Source of the DNA: Archaeoglobaceae archaeon
GTDB lineage: Archaea; Halobacteriota; Archaeoglobi; Archaeoglobales; Archaeoglobaceae
Assembly (NCBI GenBank): GCA_027036775.1
Contig: JALWDS010000034.1
Coordinates: forward strand, 1 to 64,000
Reading direction: 5' to 3'
DNA length: 64,000 bases
Shown: positions 25,982 through 34,421 of the stretch, in pieces
Layout of the letters: each line of letters opens with the position of its first letter
Position numbering within the stretch: the stretch's first letter is position 1
The notes under the pieces: model-generated
Told to the model about the DNA's origin: nothing
The model's input: the letters and a program-made list of their open reading frames with translations, nothing else
Database searches by the model: none
Translations under genes and position numbers: made by a program

Positions 25982-26580
25982 GAGGGGTTAAGCGGATAGA
26001 CTTTAAGACGTATGCGGAATCTCTGGGAGCGGAAGTGGATTTGACGGACGTATTTAAAAAGCTCGGATACTTCGAAGACGAGATATTTAGAGACGTTGTC
26101 GTAAACCATCCACTGACGACGCTCAAATTTGACTACGGGTTGATCAGGTATGGGGAAGACAGATACGGCATGGTCGCATGCTTGGGAGATTTAAAAGAAG
26201 ACGAGTTGAGGAAGGTCGAAGGAATATGTAAACTCGTTGGGGCCAAGTATGGAATCCTAACGGACTTGAAGGGTATGATAGTGGTGGGGGAGGACGGTGC
26301 ATTTCTGGAGGGCATTCCGAACAGGGACGAACTCAGGATAGAGCTCGGTTTGGTAGATGCCCACGCTCTGGCAATGAGTTACGACGATTTCGAAAGCGTT
26401 AGCGATGTCGATTTCATCGTCGAAAACAGCAGATACGTCTATTCCGATATGGACGAGGACAGGGTAATAATATTTCTACCGAACAGAAAGCTGATTGAAT
26501 GGTTGAAAGAGAGGGGCGTGAAATTTGAGTTTTTGGACGAGAGAGAGGCTGGAAGGGTCGTTGACAAGTTCATACTTTAG
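25978..26580 (+). CDS. Unknown protein between paaK and ACT-domain gene
   Basis: A 200-residue protein I cannot place with confidence. The middle segment (KFDYGLIRYGEDRYGMVACLG...VGAKYGILTDLKGMIVVGE) has the strand-helix-strand pattern of type I restriction HsdR N-terminal-like domains. The E-x-K catalytic pair is not evident. It starts at ATG 25978 with an ATGA overlap with paaK, so it belongs to that transcript. No transmembrane segment or signal is seen. Confidence 0.55.
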   Translation: MRGVKRIDFKTYAESLGAEVDLTDVFKKLGYFEDEIFRDVVVNHPLTTLKFDYGLIRYGEDRYGMVACLGDLKEDELRKVEGICKLVGAKYGILTDLKGMIVVGEDGAFLEGIPNRDELRIELGLVDAHALAMSYDDFESVSDVDFIVENSRYVYSDMDEDRVIIFLPNRKLIEWLKERGVKFEFLDEREAGRVVDKFIL

Positions 26581-26615
26581 GTAACCGTTTTATACATTAC
26601 CGCGAATTTTGAGGT

Positions 26616-27029
26616 ATGTTGAAGCAGATCTCCGTGTTCGTTGAGAACAGACCCGGGAAGTTGGCCGAAGTTACAGAAGTTCTCTACAAAAACGGTGTAA
26701 ACTTGAGGGCCTTTACGATAGCGGAAGCTGGCGATTTTGGTATCATCAGAATGGTTGTGGACAAAACCGACGAAGCTTACAGCGCTTTAAGGTCTGCGGG
26801 ATTTACAGTGGCCCTAACAGAAGTTCTTGCGGTAGAGGTTAAGGACGAACCGGGGGGATTGTATCAGATAGCCAAGGCTTTGGGGGACGCTGGAATAAAC
26901 ATCGAATACGTTTACGCCTTCGCTTTCGAAAGGGAGAGGGCCTTGATAATTTTAAAGCCGAGTGATTTGGAAAAAGCTAAGGCTGTGCTTGAGGCCAAGG
27001 GATTCCTCTTTAAAGAGAAGTTCGAATGA
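26616..27029 (+). CDS. Tandem ACT domain protein
   Basis: A 137-residue protein made of two ACT domains (about residues 1-66 and 70-135). The first begins ISVFVENRPGKLAEVTEVLYKNGVNLRAF; the second is VKDEPGGLYQIAKALGDAGINIEYVYAF. ACT domains bind amino acids or related ligands and regulate partner enzymes. Such tandem ACT proteins commonly sit beside phenylacetate-CoA ligase genes, as here, and may sense an aromatic ligand. It overlaps the next gene by four bases (ATGA). Confidence 0.9.
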   Translation: MLKQISVFVENRPGKLAEVTEVLYKNGVNLRAFTIAEAGDFGIIRMVVDKTDEAYSALRSAGFTVALTEVLAVEVKDEPGGLYQIAKALGDAGINIEYVYAFAFERERALIILKPSDLEKAKAVLEAKGFLFKEKFE

Positions 27030-27736
27030 GGTGCGAGTGCGGAAACCCCCTTCCAAGTCCCACAGCGTATTGCCTCTACTGCGGTAGGAGAAACGCTATA
27101 TCTTGCGGGCTCTACATCTCTTCAAAGGTTTACCTCGTTTTCATAGGTAAAGTCATCGAAACCCTATCTTTCAAGCTTTACGAAGAGGAAGAATCTGTTA
27201 GAAATCTGTTTGAAGTTGTTGCGGAGAGGATACATGAGAGGAGGGTTGAAGAGGTTTACGTTTGCGGTGAGAACGAGAAAAGCATGAGTTTCGGCTTTGA
27301 GAATTTAAAGAGGTGTTCCCTAAGTGATTTAAAAGTATACCTAACGCAACCGATGGAATTTGAGGAGTTCGTTTCCAAGTTGAAAGATTTCGTCACTAAG
27401 AAGGAGGAACTTAAAAAGGTTGAAATTCCTCCAGAAGAGAAGATTCAAGGCTCTCACTCAACCGTGATTGGAGGTAGGCAGGGTAGGGAGTTTTTGCACA
27501 GGGTTGCGTGCTGTGAGTTCGTTAAGAAGATAGTTCCCGGTGTTATAACTGGAGGAGCTTCGTCGTTGGGTGGCGGGGTTAGGTTCAAGGTAACGAGGTG
27601 CGACGAGAAGGGGAATCTGAGGGCTTTGCTGATAAACGGTTCGAGCGTTCAGGAGATTTACATAATAACGACCGCAAAAAACAAAGAACAGGGTGAAATA
27701 ATTTTGAAGATGCTCAGGAGCGTTTCTTCCTCTTGA
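27026..27736 (+). CDS. Zinc-ribbon protein with DUF2103-like C-terminus
   Basis: A 236-residue protein. A zinc ribbon opens it (CECGNPLPSPTAYCLYCG). The C-terminal ~90 residues, from IQGSHSTVIGGRQGREFL to SVQEIYIITTAKNKEQGEI, resemble the DUF2103 predicted metal-binding family. The middle region is unassigned. It overlaps the ACT gene by four bases, suggesting co-translation. Its 3' end overlaps the convergent aMBF1 gene by 23 bases. Function unknown; the DUF2103 match is from memory of the family pattern and is moderate. Confidence 0.6.
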   Translation: MRCECGNPLPSPTAYCLYCGRRNAISCGLYISSKVYLVFIGKVIETLSFKLYEEEESVRNLFEVVAERIHERRVEEVYVCGENEKSMSFGFENLKRCSLSDLKVYLTQPMEFEEFVSKLKDFVTKKEELKKVEIPPEEKIQGSHSTVIGGRQGREFLHRVACCEFVKKIVPGVITGGASSLGGGVRFKVTRCDEKGNLRALLINGSSVQEIYIITTAKNKEQGEIILKMLRSVSSS

Positions 27737-28166
27737 TGACCACAACGTCTCCCAAGGTTGGCGTTAAACTCTTCGGGCTTTCAACCTTAACATCTTCAAC
27801 TCTCTCCCTCAGTTTCACACCAAATACCCTCTCAAGTTTCTCTAAAACCTCCTTTTCTGGTGTTATCTCTCTGTTTTCAAGCTTCCTTATCAAAGTGGCC
27901 TTCTCCTGTATCCTTTTAGCCAACTCCTCCTGAGTCCAACCCCTCCTTTCCCTCTCCCTCCTTATGATTTCGTGGAAGTTCTCAACGACCTCGTAATCCT
28001 CAACTATCGGTTTCGGCCTTGCAACCTTCTTAACGACCTTAACCTTAACGTTCTTAATCTCGACACCCAAATCCTTACACCTGTCGCAGACCGTGAGTTC
28101 GCTTCCCTCCACCACCACCCTGTGACCTCTACCCAAAATCCTACCACCGCATATTTCGCAATACAT
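27714..28166 (-). CDS. mbf1: Archaeal multiprotein bridging factor aMBF1
   Basis: About 150 residues. The N-terminal zinc ribbon MYCEICGGRILG...CDRCKDLG is typical of archaeal MBF1. The Cro-type helix-turn-helix (HEIIRRERERRGWTQEELAKRIQEKATLIRKLENRE) is the conserved MBF1 core. Archaeal MBF1 has been linked to ribosome binding and translation. The frame extends to GTG 28181, but the standard N-terminus MYCEICGG at ATG 28166 follows a GGGGATAGG site. It is divergent from pan. Confidence 0.93.
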   Translation of the reverse strand: MYCEICGGRILGRGHRVVVEGSELTVCDRCKDLGVEIKNVKVKVVKKVARPKPIVEDYEVVENFHEIIRRERERRGWTQEELAKRIQEKATLIRKLENREITPEKEVLEKLERVFGVKLRERVEDVKVESPKSLTPTLGDVVVIKRKKRS

Positions 28167-28248
28167 GCCTATCCCCATCACTCTCGACTTTGCAGTTAAA
28201 AATTTTGAGGATTAACTACTTATACTTCTTCGACGGATTTAATTTATA

Positions 28249-29469
28249 ATGAGCGAAGTGGATTACGACTACCTCCTTGAGAGGTTGAAGAGGTTGGAAG
28301 AGGAATTTGAAAGGCTCAAGAGAATTGAAGAGGAGTATTACAAGCTTAAGGAGCACTACCGCAGGTTGGAAGACGAAAAGAGGTTTATAGAGTCGGAGAG
28401 GTTGAGATACGAGAGAGAAATTAGAAGATTGCGGAGCGAAATCGAAAGGTTGAGGAGTCCTCCCCTACTGATCGGCACGATTTCTGACGTTTTGAGCGAC
28501 GGTAGGGTTATAGTTAAGAGTTCAACTGGTCCGAAGTTCCTCGTTCACGTTTCCCAGTTCGTCAATCCCAAGGATTTAAAGCCCGGTGCGAGGGTTGCAA
28601 TGAATCAGCAGACATTGGCGGTTGTGAGCGTTCTACCTCCGTCCAAAGATCCGACGGTTTACGCCTTTGAGGTTGAAGAGAGACCCAACGTCACCTACGA
28701 CGACATAGGTGGTTTGGACAGACAGATTGAGGAGATCAGAGAGGCGATAGAGCTACCTCTCCTAAAGCCGGAGCTGTTTGAAGAGGTTGGAATAGAACCT
28801 CCTAAAGGGGTTTTACTCTACGGTCCACCGGGAACTGGTAAAACTCTCTTGGCCAAGGCGGTTGCGAACAAAACGAAGGCCACATTCATAAGGGTCGTCG
28901 GTAGCGAGTTCGTTCAGAAATACATCGGTGAGGGTGCGAGGTTGGTGAGGGAGGTATTTGAACTTGCGAGGGAGAAGTCACCTTCGATAATATTCATAGA
29001 CGAGTTGGATGCGATAGCTGCGAGGAGGACTTCAAGCGATACGAGCGGGGATAGGGAGGTTCAGAGAACTCTGATGCAACTATTGGCTGAGATGGACGGA
29101 TTCGATCCGAGAGGAGACGTTAAGATCATTGGAGCCACAAACAGGATAGACATACTCGATCCCGCAATACTCAGACCGGGGAGGTTCGACAGGATCATTG
29201 AAGTTCCCCTACCGAGCTTCGAAGGTAGAATTCAGATATTCAAGATTCACACGAGGAGGATGAAACTCGAAAACGTTGACTTCAACGAACTCGCAAGGTT
29301 GACAGAAGGGGCGAGCGGTGCGGACATAAAGGCCATATGCACCGAAGCAGGTATGTTCGCGATAAGAGAGGAGAGGACGGTTGTTACAATGGACGACTTC
29401 CTCAGGGCGATTGAGAAGGTTCTGAGGAAGGATATGGGATACAGGGAGAAGGGAGTTATGTTCGTTTGA
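28249..29469 (+). CDS. pan: Proteasome-activating nucleotidase PAN
   Basis: PAN is the hexameric AAA ATPase that unfolds proteins for the 20S proteasome. An N-terminal coiled coil (about residues 5-75) precedes the OB domain. The AAA module has Walker A GPPGTGKT, Walker [12 protein letters not shown], the sensor ATNR and the arginine finger region RPGRFD. The C-terminus ends in MFV, a variant of the HbYX docking motif with phenylalanine in place of tyrosine. A TATA-like ACTTATAC near 28215-28222 is about 28 bases before ATG 28249, so the message is probably leaderless. Its stop abuts the stop of the convergent ribbon-helix-helix gene. Confidence 0.96.
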   Translation: MSEVDYDYLLERLKRLEEEFERLKRIEEEYYKLKEHYRRLEDEKRFIESERLRYEREIRRLRSEIERLRSPPLLIGTISDVLSDGRVIVKSSTGPKFLVHVSQFVNPKDLKPGARVAMNQQTLAVVSVLPPSKDPTVYAFEVEERPNVTYDDIGGLDRQIEEIREAIELPLLKPELFEEVGIEPPKGVLLYGPPGTGKTLLAKAVANKTKATFIRVVGSEFVQKYIGEGARLVREVFELAREKSPSIIFIDELDAIAARRTSSDTSGDREVQRTLMQLLAEMDGFDPRGDVKIIGATNRIDILDPAILRPGRFDRIIEVPLPSFEGRIQIFKIHTRRMKLENVDFNELARLTEGASGADIKAICTEAGMFAIREERTVVTMDDFLRAIEKVLRKDMGYREKGVMFV

Positions 29470-29961
29470 TCACCAATCTTCGATCAATTTTTTGATCTTC
29501 TCCACCTCGTCTTCCTCAACCTTCAGCTTCGGCCTGTAACCGAGTTTGTCTCCGTAGAGCTCAACGACCATCTTTGCGGACAGCTTTGCAATCTTTATCA
29601 AATCCTCATCGATTTTCAGGCTTTCCCTTCTCTTTTCCCTCCTTCTATCTGTGTAGTAGGAGCAGAACAGGCATTTGTATATGCTGAGGGGCTCGGGTGT
29701 CTTCTCCTCGAAAACGTCGTCCAAGCTTTCGAGAAGGCAATACCTTCCGTCGCTGTATTTGCAGTTCTTCATTCTCTCCGTTCCTATCTTCTTAGCGTAG
29801 GCTACGAGTTCCGAAATTTCGACTGGTTTGGCCTTGTATCTCTTCAGAAAATACCATTCGAGTAGGGCCAAAATAAATTGAGATGGAGATACCCCTTTCT
29901 CCTCGCACTTCTCCAAAAGCTTCTCCTCAATATCTGGTGGGATGTCTATCGTCACCCTCAT
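29470..29961 (-). CDS. Ribbon-helix-helix protein with cysteine cluster, paired with actin-like ATPase
   Basis: A 163-residue protein. The first 45 residues (MRVTIDIPPDIEEKLLEKCE...SPSQFILALLEWYF) fit a ribbon-helix-helix DNA-binding fold. A middle segment holds four cysteines (NCKYSDGRYC and YKCLFCSYY) that could bind zinc or an iron-sulfur cluster. The C-terminus is charged and helical. It overlaps the upstream actin-like ATPase gene by four bases, so the two are co-translated. In plasmid type II partition systems an actin (ParM) is followed by an RHH adaptor (ParR); this pair has the same order. Function here is inference. Confidence 0.7.
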   Translation of the reverse strand: MRVTIDIPPDIEEKLLEKCEEKGVSPSQFILALLEWYFLKRYKAKPVEISELVAYAKKIGTERMKNCKYSDGRYCLLESLDDVFEEKTPEPLSIYKCLFCSYYTDRRREKRRESLKIDEDLIKIAKLSAKMVVELYGDKLGYRPKLKVEEDEVEKIKKLIEDW

Positions 29962-30941
29962 TTCTTCTTACCCTTTTTCGCATCCTTCTCTTCCTTTTCC
30001 TCTTTTTCTTCTTTAACCTCCTCGCTTAATCCCTTCAACTTCTTCGCGAGCATGTAAAATCCCTTGGCGTTTGCGGTTATTGGATCGTCGGGCTTGACAA
30101 CCTTTCCTATGTCCTCGAACTCCCTTTGGAAGAGCTCGTAAACCATGGGTAATAAGCTACCTCCACCCGTTATCACCAAGTTCTCCACTATGCTCGTTGA
30201 GAGTCCTTCGAGTAGCATCTTAACCCTGCTCGCAACCCTATCCACCCACCCCTTCACTATCTCCTCGTAACTTTGAATGACGTCTTCCCTCTTGACGACT
30301 ATCCTCCTCCCACCCCTTATCCTTCCCACCTCTCCGTTTTCGAGTAAAAGCTTTGCCATCTCCTCCGGTGTTATGCTTATGCCATACTCGTTTCTCACGA
30401 AGAGTTCGAGGTTGTTGTATATGTCGTCTATACCCACGAGCATTGTGTCTCCCTTCAGATACTCCATGTCGAAAAGAACAACTATATCCGTAGTCCCGAA
30501 TCCTATGTCAACGCAAACGCCCGTTTTCATACCCATGTAGATCAAACTTCCGACGGGTTGAGGTAGAAGAATCACCTCGCAATTCAATGCGTTCTTTAAG
30601 CTGTTCAACACGTTTTCCCTCTCCTTCTTCGAAGATTTTACGGGCAATCCCGTTGCCACAACCTTTGCATTTTTATCCAGCAGGTTTAGGGCGAACTTCG
30701 CAATCTCTATGTAAGATTGATGCATTATCCTACCCTCGTGCAAGGGTCTTAGGACTTCGACGTTCTCCATGGTTTGAGATACTATCATCGCCTCTTCACC
30801 TATGTAAACCTTCTTCGATCCTCCCTTCAGGCTCCAATCCTTCTCTTCACCGTAAACGACCAAGCTGGGAAAAACGACTACCCTCTCGCCGTCGTTAGTG
30901 GCTTTAGTTAGGTTCGTCCCTATGTCGAGTCCGACTATCAT
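29958..30941 (-). CDS. Actin-like ATPase (ParM/Ta0583-like)
   Basis: A 327-residue actin/Hsp70-superfamily ATPase. Phosphate-1 motif MIVGLDIGTNLTKA opens it. Phosphate-2 VCVDIGFGTTDIVVLFD lies near residue 155, and the adenosine motif LVITGGGSLLPMVYEL near 270. The size and layout match archaeal Ta0583 and plasmid ParM rather than MreB or crenactin. The C-terminus is a repetitive charged tail (EEKEEKEEKDAKKGKKK) that may be disordered. The frame runs much further upstream, but that extension is antisense to pyrC. ATG 30941 with GGGGGAC directly upstream gives the proper N-terminus. It overlaps the RHH gene and is divergent from pyrC. Confidence 0.85.
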   Translation of the reverse strand: MIVGLDIGTNLTKATNDGERVVVFPSLVVYGEEKDWSLKGGSKKVYIGEEAMIVSQTMENVEVLRPLHEGRIMHQSYIEIAKFALNLLDKNAKVVATGLPVKSSKKERENVLNSLKNALNCEVILLPQPVGSLIYMGMKTGVCVDIGFGTTDIVVLFDMEYLKGDTMLVGIDDIYNNLELFVRNEYGISITPEEMAKLLLENGEVGRIRGGRRIVVKREDVIQSYEEIVKGWVDRVASRVKMLLEGLSTSIVENLVITGGGSLLPMVYELFQREFEDIGKVVKPDDPITANAKGFYMLAKKLKGLSEEVKEEKEEKEEKDAKKGKKK

Positions 30942-31013
30942 GTCCCCCAATCGATCGAGTTGCCTAAAAATGTTCCGAAAAACATAACTTTTTCTATTGC
31001 AACTGATGTTAAA

Positions 31014-32177
31014 ATGATAATCTGCGGTGAGTTTTTCTATAAAGGTAGATTTATAGATTGTGCGGTTGAAATAAAGGACGGCGTAATAGTGGACATCTCC
31101 AAAACGAAAAAGGGGAGGAGGGTTAGAGGAATAATAATGCCAGCTGGGATCGATGTGCACGTTCACTTCAGGGATTTTAAGGAGAGCTACAAGGAAACGA
31201 TCGAAACTGGTAGTCTGTCCGCTCTCTACGGAGGTATTTGTCTGGTAGTCGATCAACCGAACACGAATCCACCGGTGATAGACGAGAAGGTTTACTTCGA
31301 GAGGATGAAGAGGGCTGAGAAAACCACATACGTTGACTACTCCCTGAACTTGGGGTTGGTAAACGATAACGCGGACAAGATAGTTGAGATAGTTAAAAAA
31401 ATAGAAAAGAAATACTTCCTTCCCGCAATAGGCGAGGTGTTCCTGAAGGGTGATATGAGGGTAAGCTACGAAACGCTCGAGAAAGTAAGGAGATCGACAA
31501 GCAAGCTTATAACCGTTCACGCTGAAGACCCGAACGAGGAGGACGACGTTGTGGCTGAAGTTAAAGCTGTCGAAAGGTGTTTGAAGATGGGCGTTTTCCA
31601 CTTCTGCCACATATCAACCGCAAGAGCGTTGGACCTCATACACGAATCCAATTCGACATCTGAAGTAACACCGCATCACCTAATATTCTCAAAGCACAAC
31701 ACGGACTTTAAGGTAAATCCTCCTTTGAAGAGTTCTGAGGAGAGGGTTAAGCTCGTTAAGAACTTCAAAAAAGCGGACGTTTTGGCATCGGATCATGCAC
31801 CTCACACGCTTGAGGAGAAGAAAGAGGGAAAACCGGGATTCCCGGGAGTGGAGGTCATGTATCCTATATTCTTCTACCTCATGAAGAGGGGATACGTCAG
31901 CATCAACGAGACGATTAAAAAGATTGCGATGAACCCCGCGAAGATATTCGGTTTTTCGAGATACGGTGAGATAGAAGTCGGTAAGTATGCCAACTTCGTA
32001 GTCTTCGATCCGAAGGACGAGAAGTTTATAAAGGGTGAGGAACTTCACTCGAAGGTCGGATGGACAATCTACGAGGGTCTGAAGGCGGTATTTCCAAAGG
32101 AGGTTTACATAAGGGGTGAGAAGGTTCTGGAGGATGGTGACGTTTTGGTTGAGAAGGGTTTCGGTGAGGTTTTATGA
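31014..32177 (+). CDS. pyrC: Dihydroorotase
   Basis: PyrC closes carbamoyl-aspartate to dihydroorotate in pyrimidine synthesis. The metal-binding HVHFRD motif is at about residue 50. The later histidines occur in ITVHAEDP, CHISTARAL and LASDHAPHTLEEK, and FPGVEVMYPIFF is also family-typical. Length of 387 residues is about normal. The frame opens at TTG 30960, but ATG 31014 (MIICGEFFYKG) is a better N-terminus. An A-rich ACATAACTTTT TATA-like run about 25-30 bases upstream supports a leaderless start. It overlaps the radical SAM gene by four bases. Confidence 0.9.
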   Translation: MIICGEFFYKGRFIDCAVEIKDGVIVDISKTKKGRRVRGIIMPAGIDVHVHFRDFKESYKETIETGSLSALYGGICLVVDQPNTNPPVIDEKVYFERMKRAEKTTYVDYSLNLGLVNDNADKIVEIVKKIEKKYFLPAIGEVFLKGDMRVSYETLEKVRRSTSKLITVHAEDPNEEDDVVAEVKAVERCLKMGVFHFCHISTARALDLIHESNSTSEVTPHHLIFSKHNTDFKVNPPLKSSEERVKLVKNFKKADVLASDHAPHTLEEKKEGKPGFPGVEVMYPIFFYLMKRGYVSINETIKKIAMNPAKIFGFSRYGEIEVGKYANFVVFDPKDEKFIKGEELHSKVGWTIYEGLKAVFPKEVYIRGEKVLEDGDVLVEKGFGEVL

Positions 32178-33115
32178 GGGTCGTTCAGGTGGAGGTTTCA
32201 ACGAGATGCCAGCTGAGGTGCGTGATGTGTCCCCACACGATTTTCAGCGGAGAGTGGATAAACGAGGATATGGACTTCGAAACGTTTAAGAGGATACCTT
32301 TCGATAGGTTCGATTTGGCACACCTGCAGGGATGGGGAGAACCACTCTTAAACCCCCGAATTGAGGAGATGATAGACCTCGCCAAGAGAAATTGCAGAGT
32401 TGGTTTAACCACAAACGGACTGCTCATAGACGAGGTGAACGTCGGTAAACTTGATTACCTTGCGGTATCCATTGCGAGTGCGAGGGAGGATAGGCACAGA
32501 GAGATAAGAAAGACGAGTTTAGAGGAGATACTTGCAAAGGTTGAGAACGTTTCTTCAAAAGTCGACGTGACGTTCGTTTTCATGATGATGAAGGACACAT
32601 ATGAGGAGTTGCCGAACGTCGTCGAACTGGCTAAGAAGGTTGGGGCTAAGAGCGTGATAGCAAACAACCTCGACTACGTTCCTTCAAAGGAGCTTGAAGA
32701 TCAAGCGGTATTCTTGCGGAAAGTAGATTACAAACCAATTGAACTTGCAAAGGTTAAGGCCAAGGAGTTGGGAATAAATCTGATAGTCAAAAGCGTTGAG
32801 ATGGGGGAAGTCTTGGTCTGTGCGGAAAATCCTATAGACAATGTTCTAATAACGCACAACGGCCTAATGACCCCCTGCGTTTACCTACACCTCCCTACTA
32901 AGTCTGAGAAAATTAAGAGGGTCTTCATGGGCAGGGAGTTGGAGGTTGAGAAGGTTTACTTCGGAAGGTTTGACGATGAAGAGAGTTGGAGGATGTATAG
33001 GGACTTTGGAAGTGTTTTTGAGAGAAGAAGGTCTATCCTATGGTCACTCTTTCCATCGAATATCCCACCCCTCCCAGACTGCTGTAAAACGTGTTACAAG
33101 GCTTACGGGGTTTAA
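32174..33115 (+). CDS. Radical SAM protein with C-terminal cysteine cluster (SPASM-like)
   Basis: A 313-residue radical SAM enzyme. The SAM cluster motif STRCQLRCVMC (C12, C16, C19) is at the N-terminus. HLQGWGEPLLNP and GLTTNGLLID are typical core segments. The C-terminus adds cysteines in MTPCVYLHLP and LPDCCKTCYKAYG, suggesting a SPASM-like auxiliary cluster. Such proteins often modify peptides or mature tungsten/molybdenum enzymes; no substrate gene is adjacent. It overlaps pyrC by four bases. Its stop shares TTAA with the convergent RuBisCO gene. Confidence 0.82.
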   Translation: MRVVQVEVSTRCQLRCVMCPHTIFSGEWINEDMDFETFKRIPFDRFDLAHLQGWGEPLLNPRIEEMIDLAKRNCRVGLTTNGLLIDEVNVGKLDYLAVSIASAREDRHREIRKTSLEEILAKVENVSSKVDVTFVFMMMKDTYEELPNVVELAKKVGAKSVIANNLDYVPSKELEDQAVFLRKVDYKPIELAKVKAKELGINLIVKSVEMGEVLVCAENPIDNVLITHNGLMTPCVYLHLPTKSEKIKRVFMGRELEVEKVYFGRFDDEESWRMYRDFGSVFERRRSILWSLFPSNIPPLPDCCKTCYKAYGV

Positions 33116-34413
33116 ATCGGTTTTAAGTATCCCCACTTTTCCAAAGCCCTCTTCAACTCCCTGTGCTCCTTCGCATACTCATCCAAGGGAACTCCAAGCT
33201 TTATGGCATCTAAAGCTTGTCTTACCGCTCTTGCCCCAGCCATTGCACCGTCTGGATGTCCCATTACGCCTCCTCCAACCTGCAAAACTATCTCGGTTCC
33301 CAAGGCTTCTATAACACCGCCCAAGTTTCCCGGGTGAAGCCCTCCAGATGAGACTGGCATGGCCGGTTTTATGTTGTGGAAGTTCTGTTCGAAGTGGAAG
33401 TCGTTTGGCCTGTAAACATCCTCCCTTAAAACTCTGGCGTATTCGACAACCTCTTTCCCACCTTCAAGCTTTCCATAGCCAGCGGTTCCGACGTGTAACT
33501 GATCGACTCCGGTTACTCTGTAAAGCTTGGCCAAAACGAACATGGAAATTCCGTGATACCTGTTCCTCGTAAATGCTGAGTGCATAGCCCTATGTGCGTG
33601 AATTGCGAGGTTGTAATCGTTTGCAAGCTCCCTCATGTGGTTCAAAACGCTCCATCCAGCTATAACCACGTCTATCATCACGTATGGGTTGTCGTATTCA
33701 GCAACCAACTTCAACCTCTTCTCCATCTCTTTAACATCTGCGGTTATATTTGCAAACCAAGCCTTTTTCTCTCCAGTCTCTTTCTCAGCTTTATCGATGG
33801 CCTTCATTATTGCCTTTGCCCTCTCCTCAAACCTGCAAAAGTCCTGATTGGTTAGGTTTTCGTCGTCCTTAACGTAGTCCATTCCTCCAACGAGGAGTTC
33901 GTATGCAAGCTTTTCTATTTCTTTTGGTGTGTATCCGACTTTCGGCTTCGGAACCGTTCCGACTATGGGTCTGTCGTAAACTTCGAAGATATTTCTGACT
34001 CCCTTTCCGTAGAGCGGGCCTTTGAAATCCTTTAAGAAATCCTTTGGCAGGTAAACGTCTTCAAGCCTCAAACCTTCAACCCTTCTCATTCCGAAGACGT
34101 TTCCAGCAATTGAGGCCATTAGACAAGTTAAACTACCTCTCTCGAAAAGTTCCAAAGGATACGCTATCTTCACGAGGTGGCTGTCATCCAAATCGACGAA
34201 TTCGTATGCTTTTGCATTCAACCTTTCAACCCTCTCAAAGTCGCACCATTCGTATAGGGTGGTCCAAGTTCCAGTCGAGCTTTCAGAAGCTATGGCTCCA
34301 GCGACCTCTTTAATATCGAATCCTTCGGCTGGTTTTATCCTATACAGAGCGATGATTTCATCTTTGGGTTTGTAGCCCTCGTCAACGTATTTCAAATACG
34401 CTTCCTCCGTCAT
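33112..34413 (-). CDS. rbcL: Form III ribulose-1,5-bisphosphate carboxylase large subunit
   Basis: A 433-residue archaeal RuBisCO. The catalytic set is intact: VGTVPKPKVGY with the substrate lysine, the carbamylated-lysine motif GMDYVKDDEN, the HRAMH histidine, and SSGGLHPG near the end. No small-subunit gene is present, as expected for form III. Form III enzymes act in AMP salvage, using ribulose bisphosphate made from nucleosides; the partner genes for AMP phosphorylase and ribose-1,5-bisphosphate isomerase are not in the window. It lies eight bases after a beta-propeller gene and is probably co-transcribed with it and the YeiH-like transporter. Confidence 0.95.
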   Translation of the reverse strand: MTEEAYLKYVDEGYKPKDEIIALYRIKPAEGFDIKEVAGAIASESSTGTWTTLYEWCDFERVERLNAKAYEFVDLDDSHLVKIAYPLELFERGSLTCLMASIAGNVFGMRRVEGLRLEDVYLPKDFLKDFKGPLYGKGVRNIFEVYDRPIVGTVPKPKVGYTPKEIEKLAYELLVGGMDYVKDDENLTNQDFCRFEERAKAIMKAIDKAEKETGEKKAWFANITADVKEMEKRLKLVAEYDNPYVMIDVVIAGWSVLNHMRELANDYNLAIHAHRAMHSAFTRNRYHGISMFVLAKLYRVTGVDQLHVGTAGYGKLEGGKEVVEYARVLREDVYRPNDFHFEQNFHNIKPAMPVSSGGLHPGNLGGVIEALGTEIVLQVGGGVMGHPDGAMAGARAVRQALDAIKLGVPLDEYAKEHRELKRALEKWGYLKPI

Positions 34414-34421
34414 CGAGAAAG

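Noticed and set aside
30942-31610. Long N-terminal extension of the actin-like ATPase frame
   Set aside because: It is antisense to pyrC. The ATPase motif begins exactly at the ATG at 30941 with a ribosome site.
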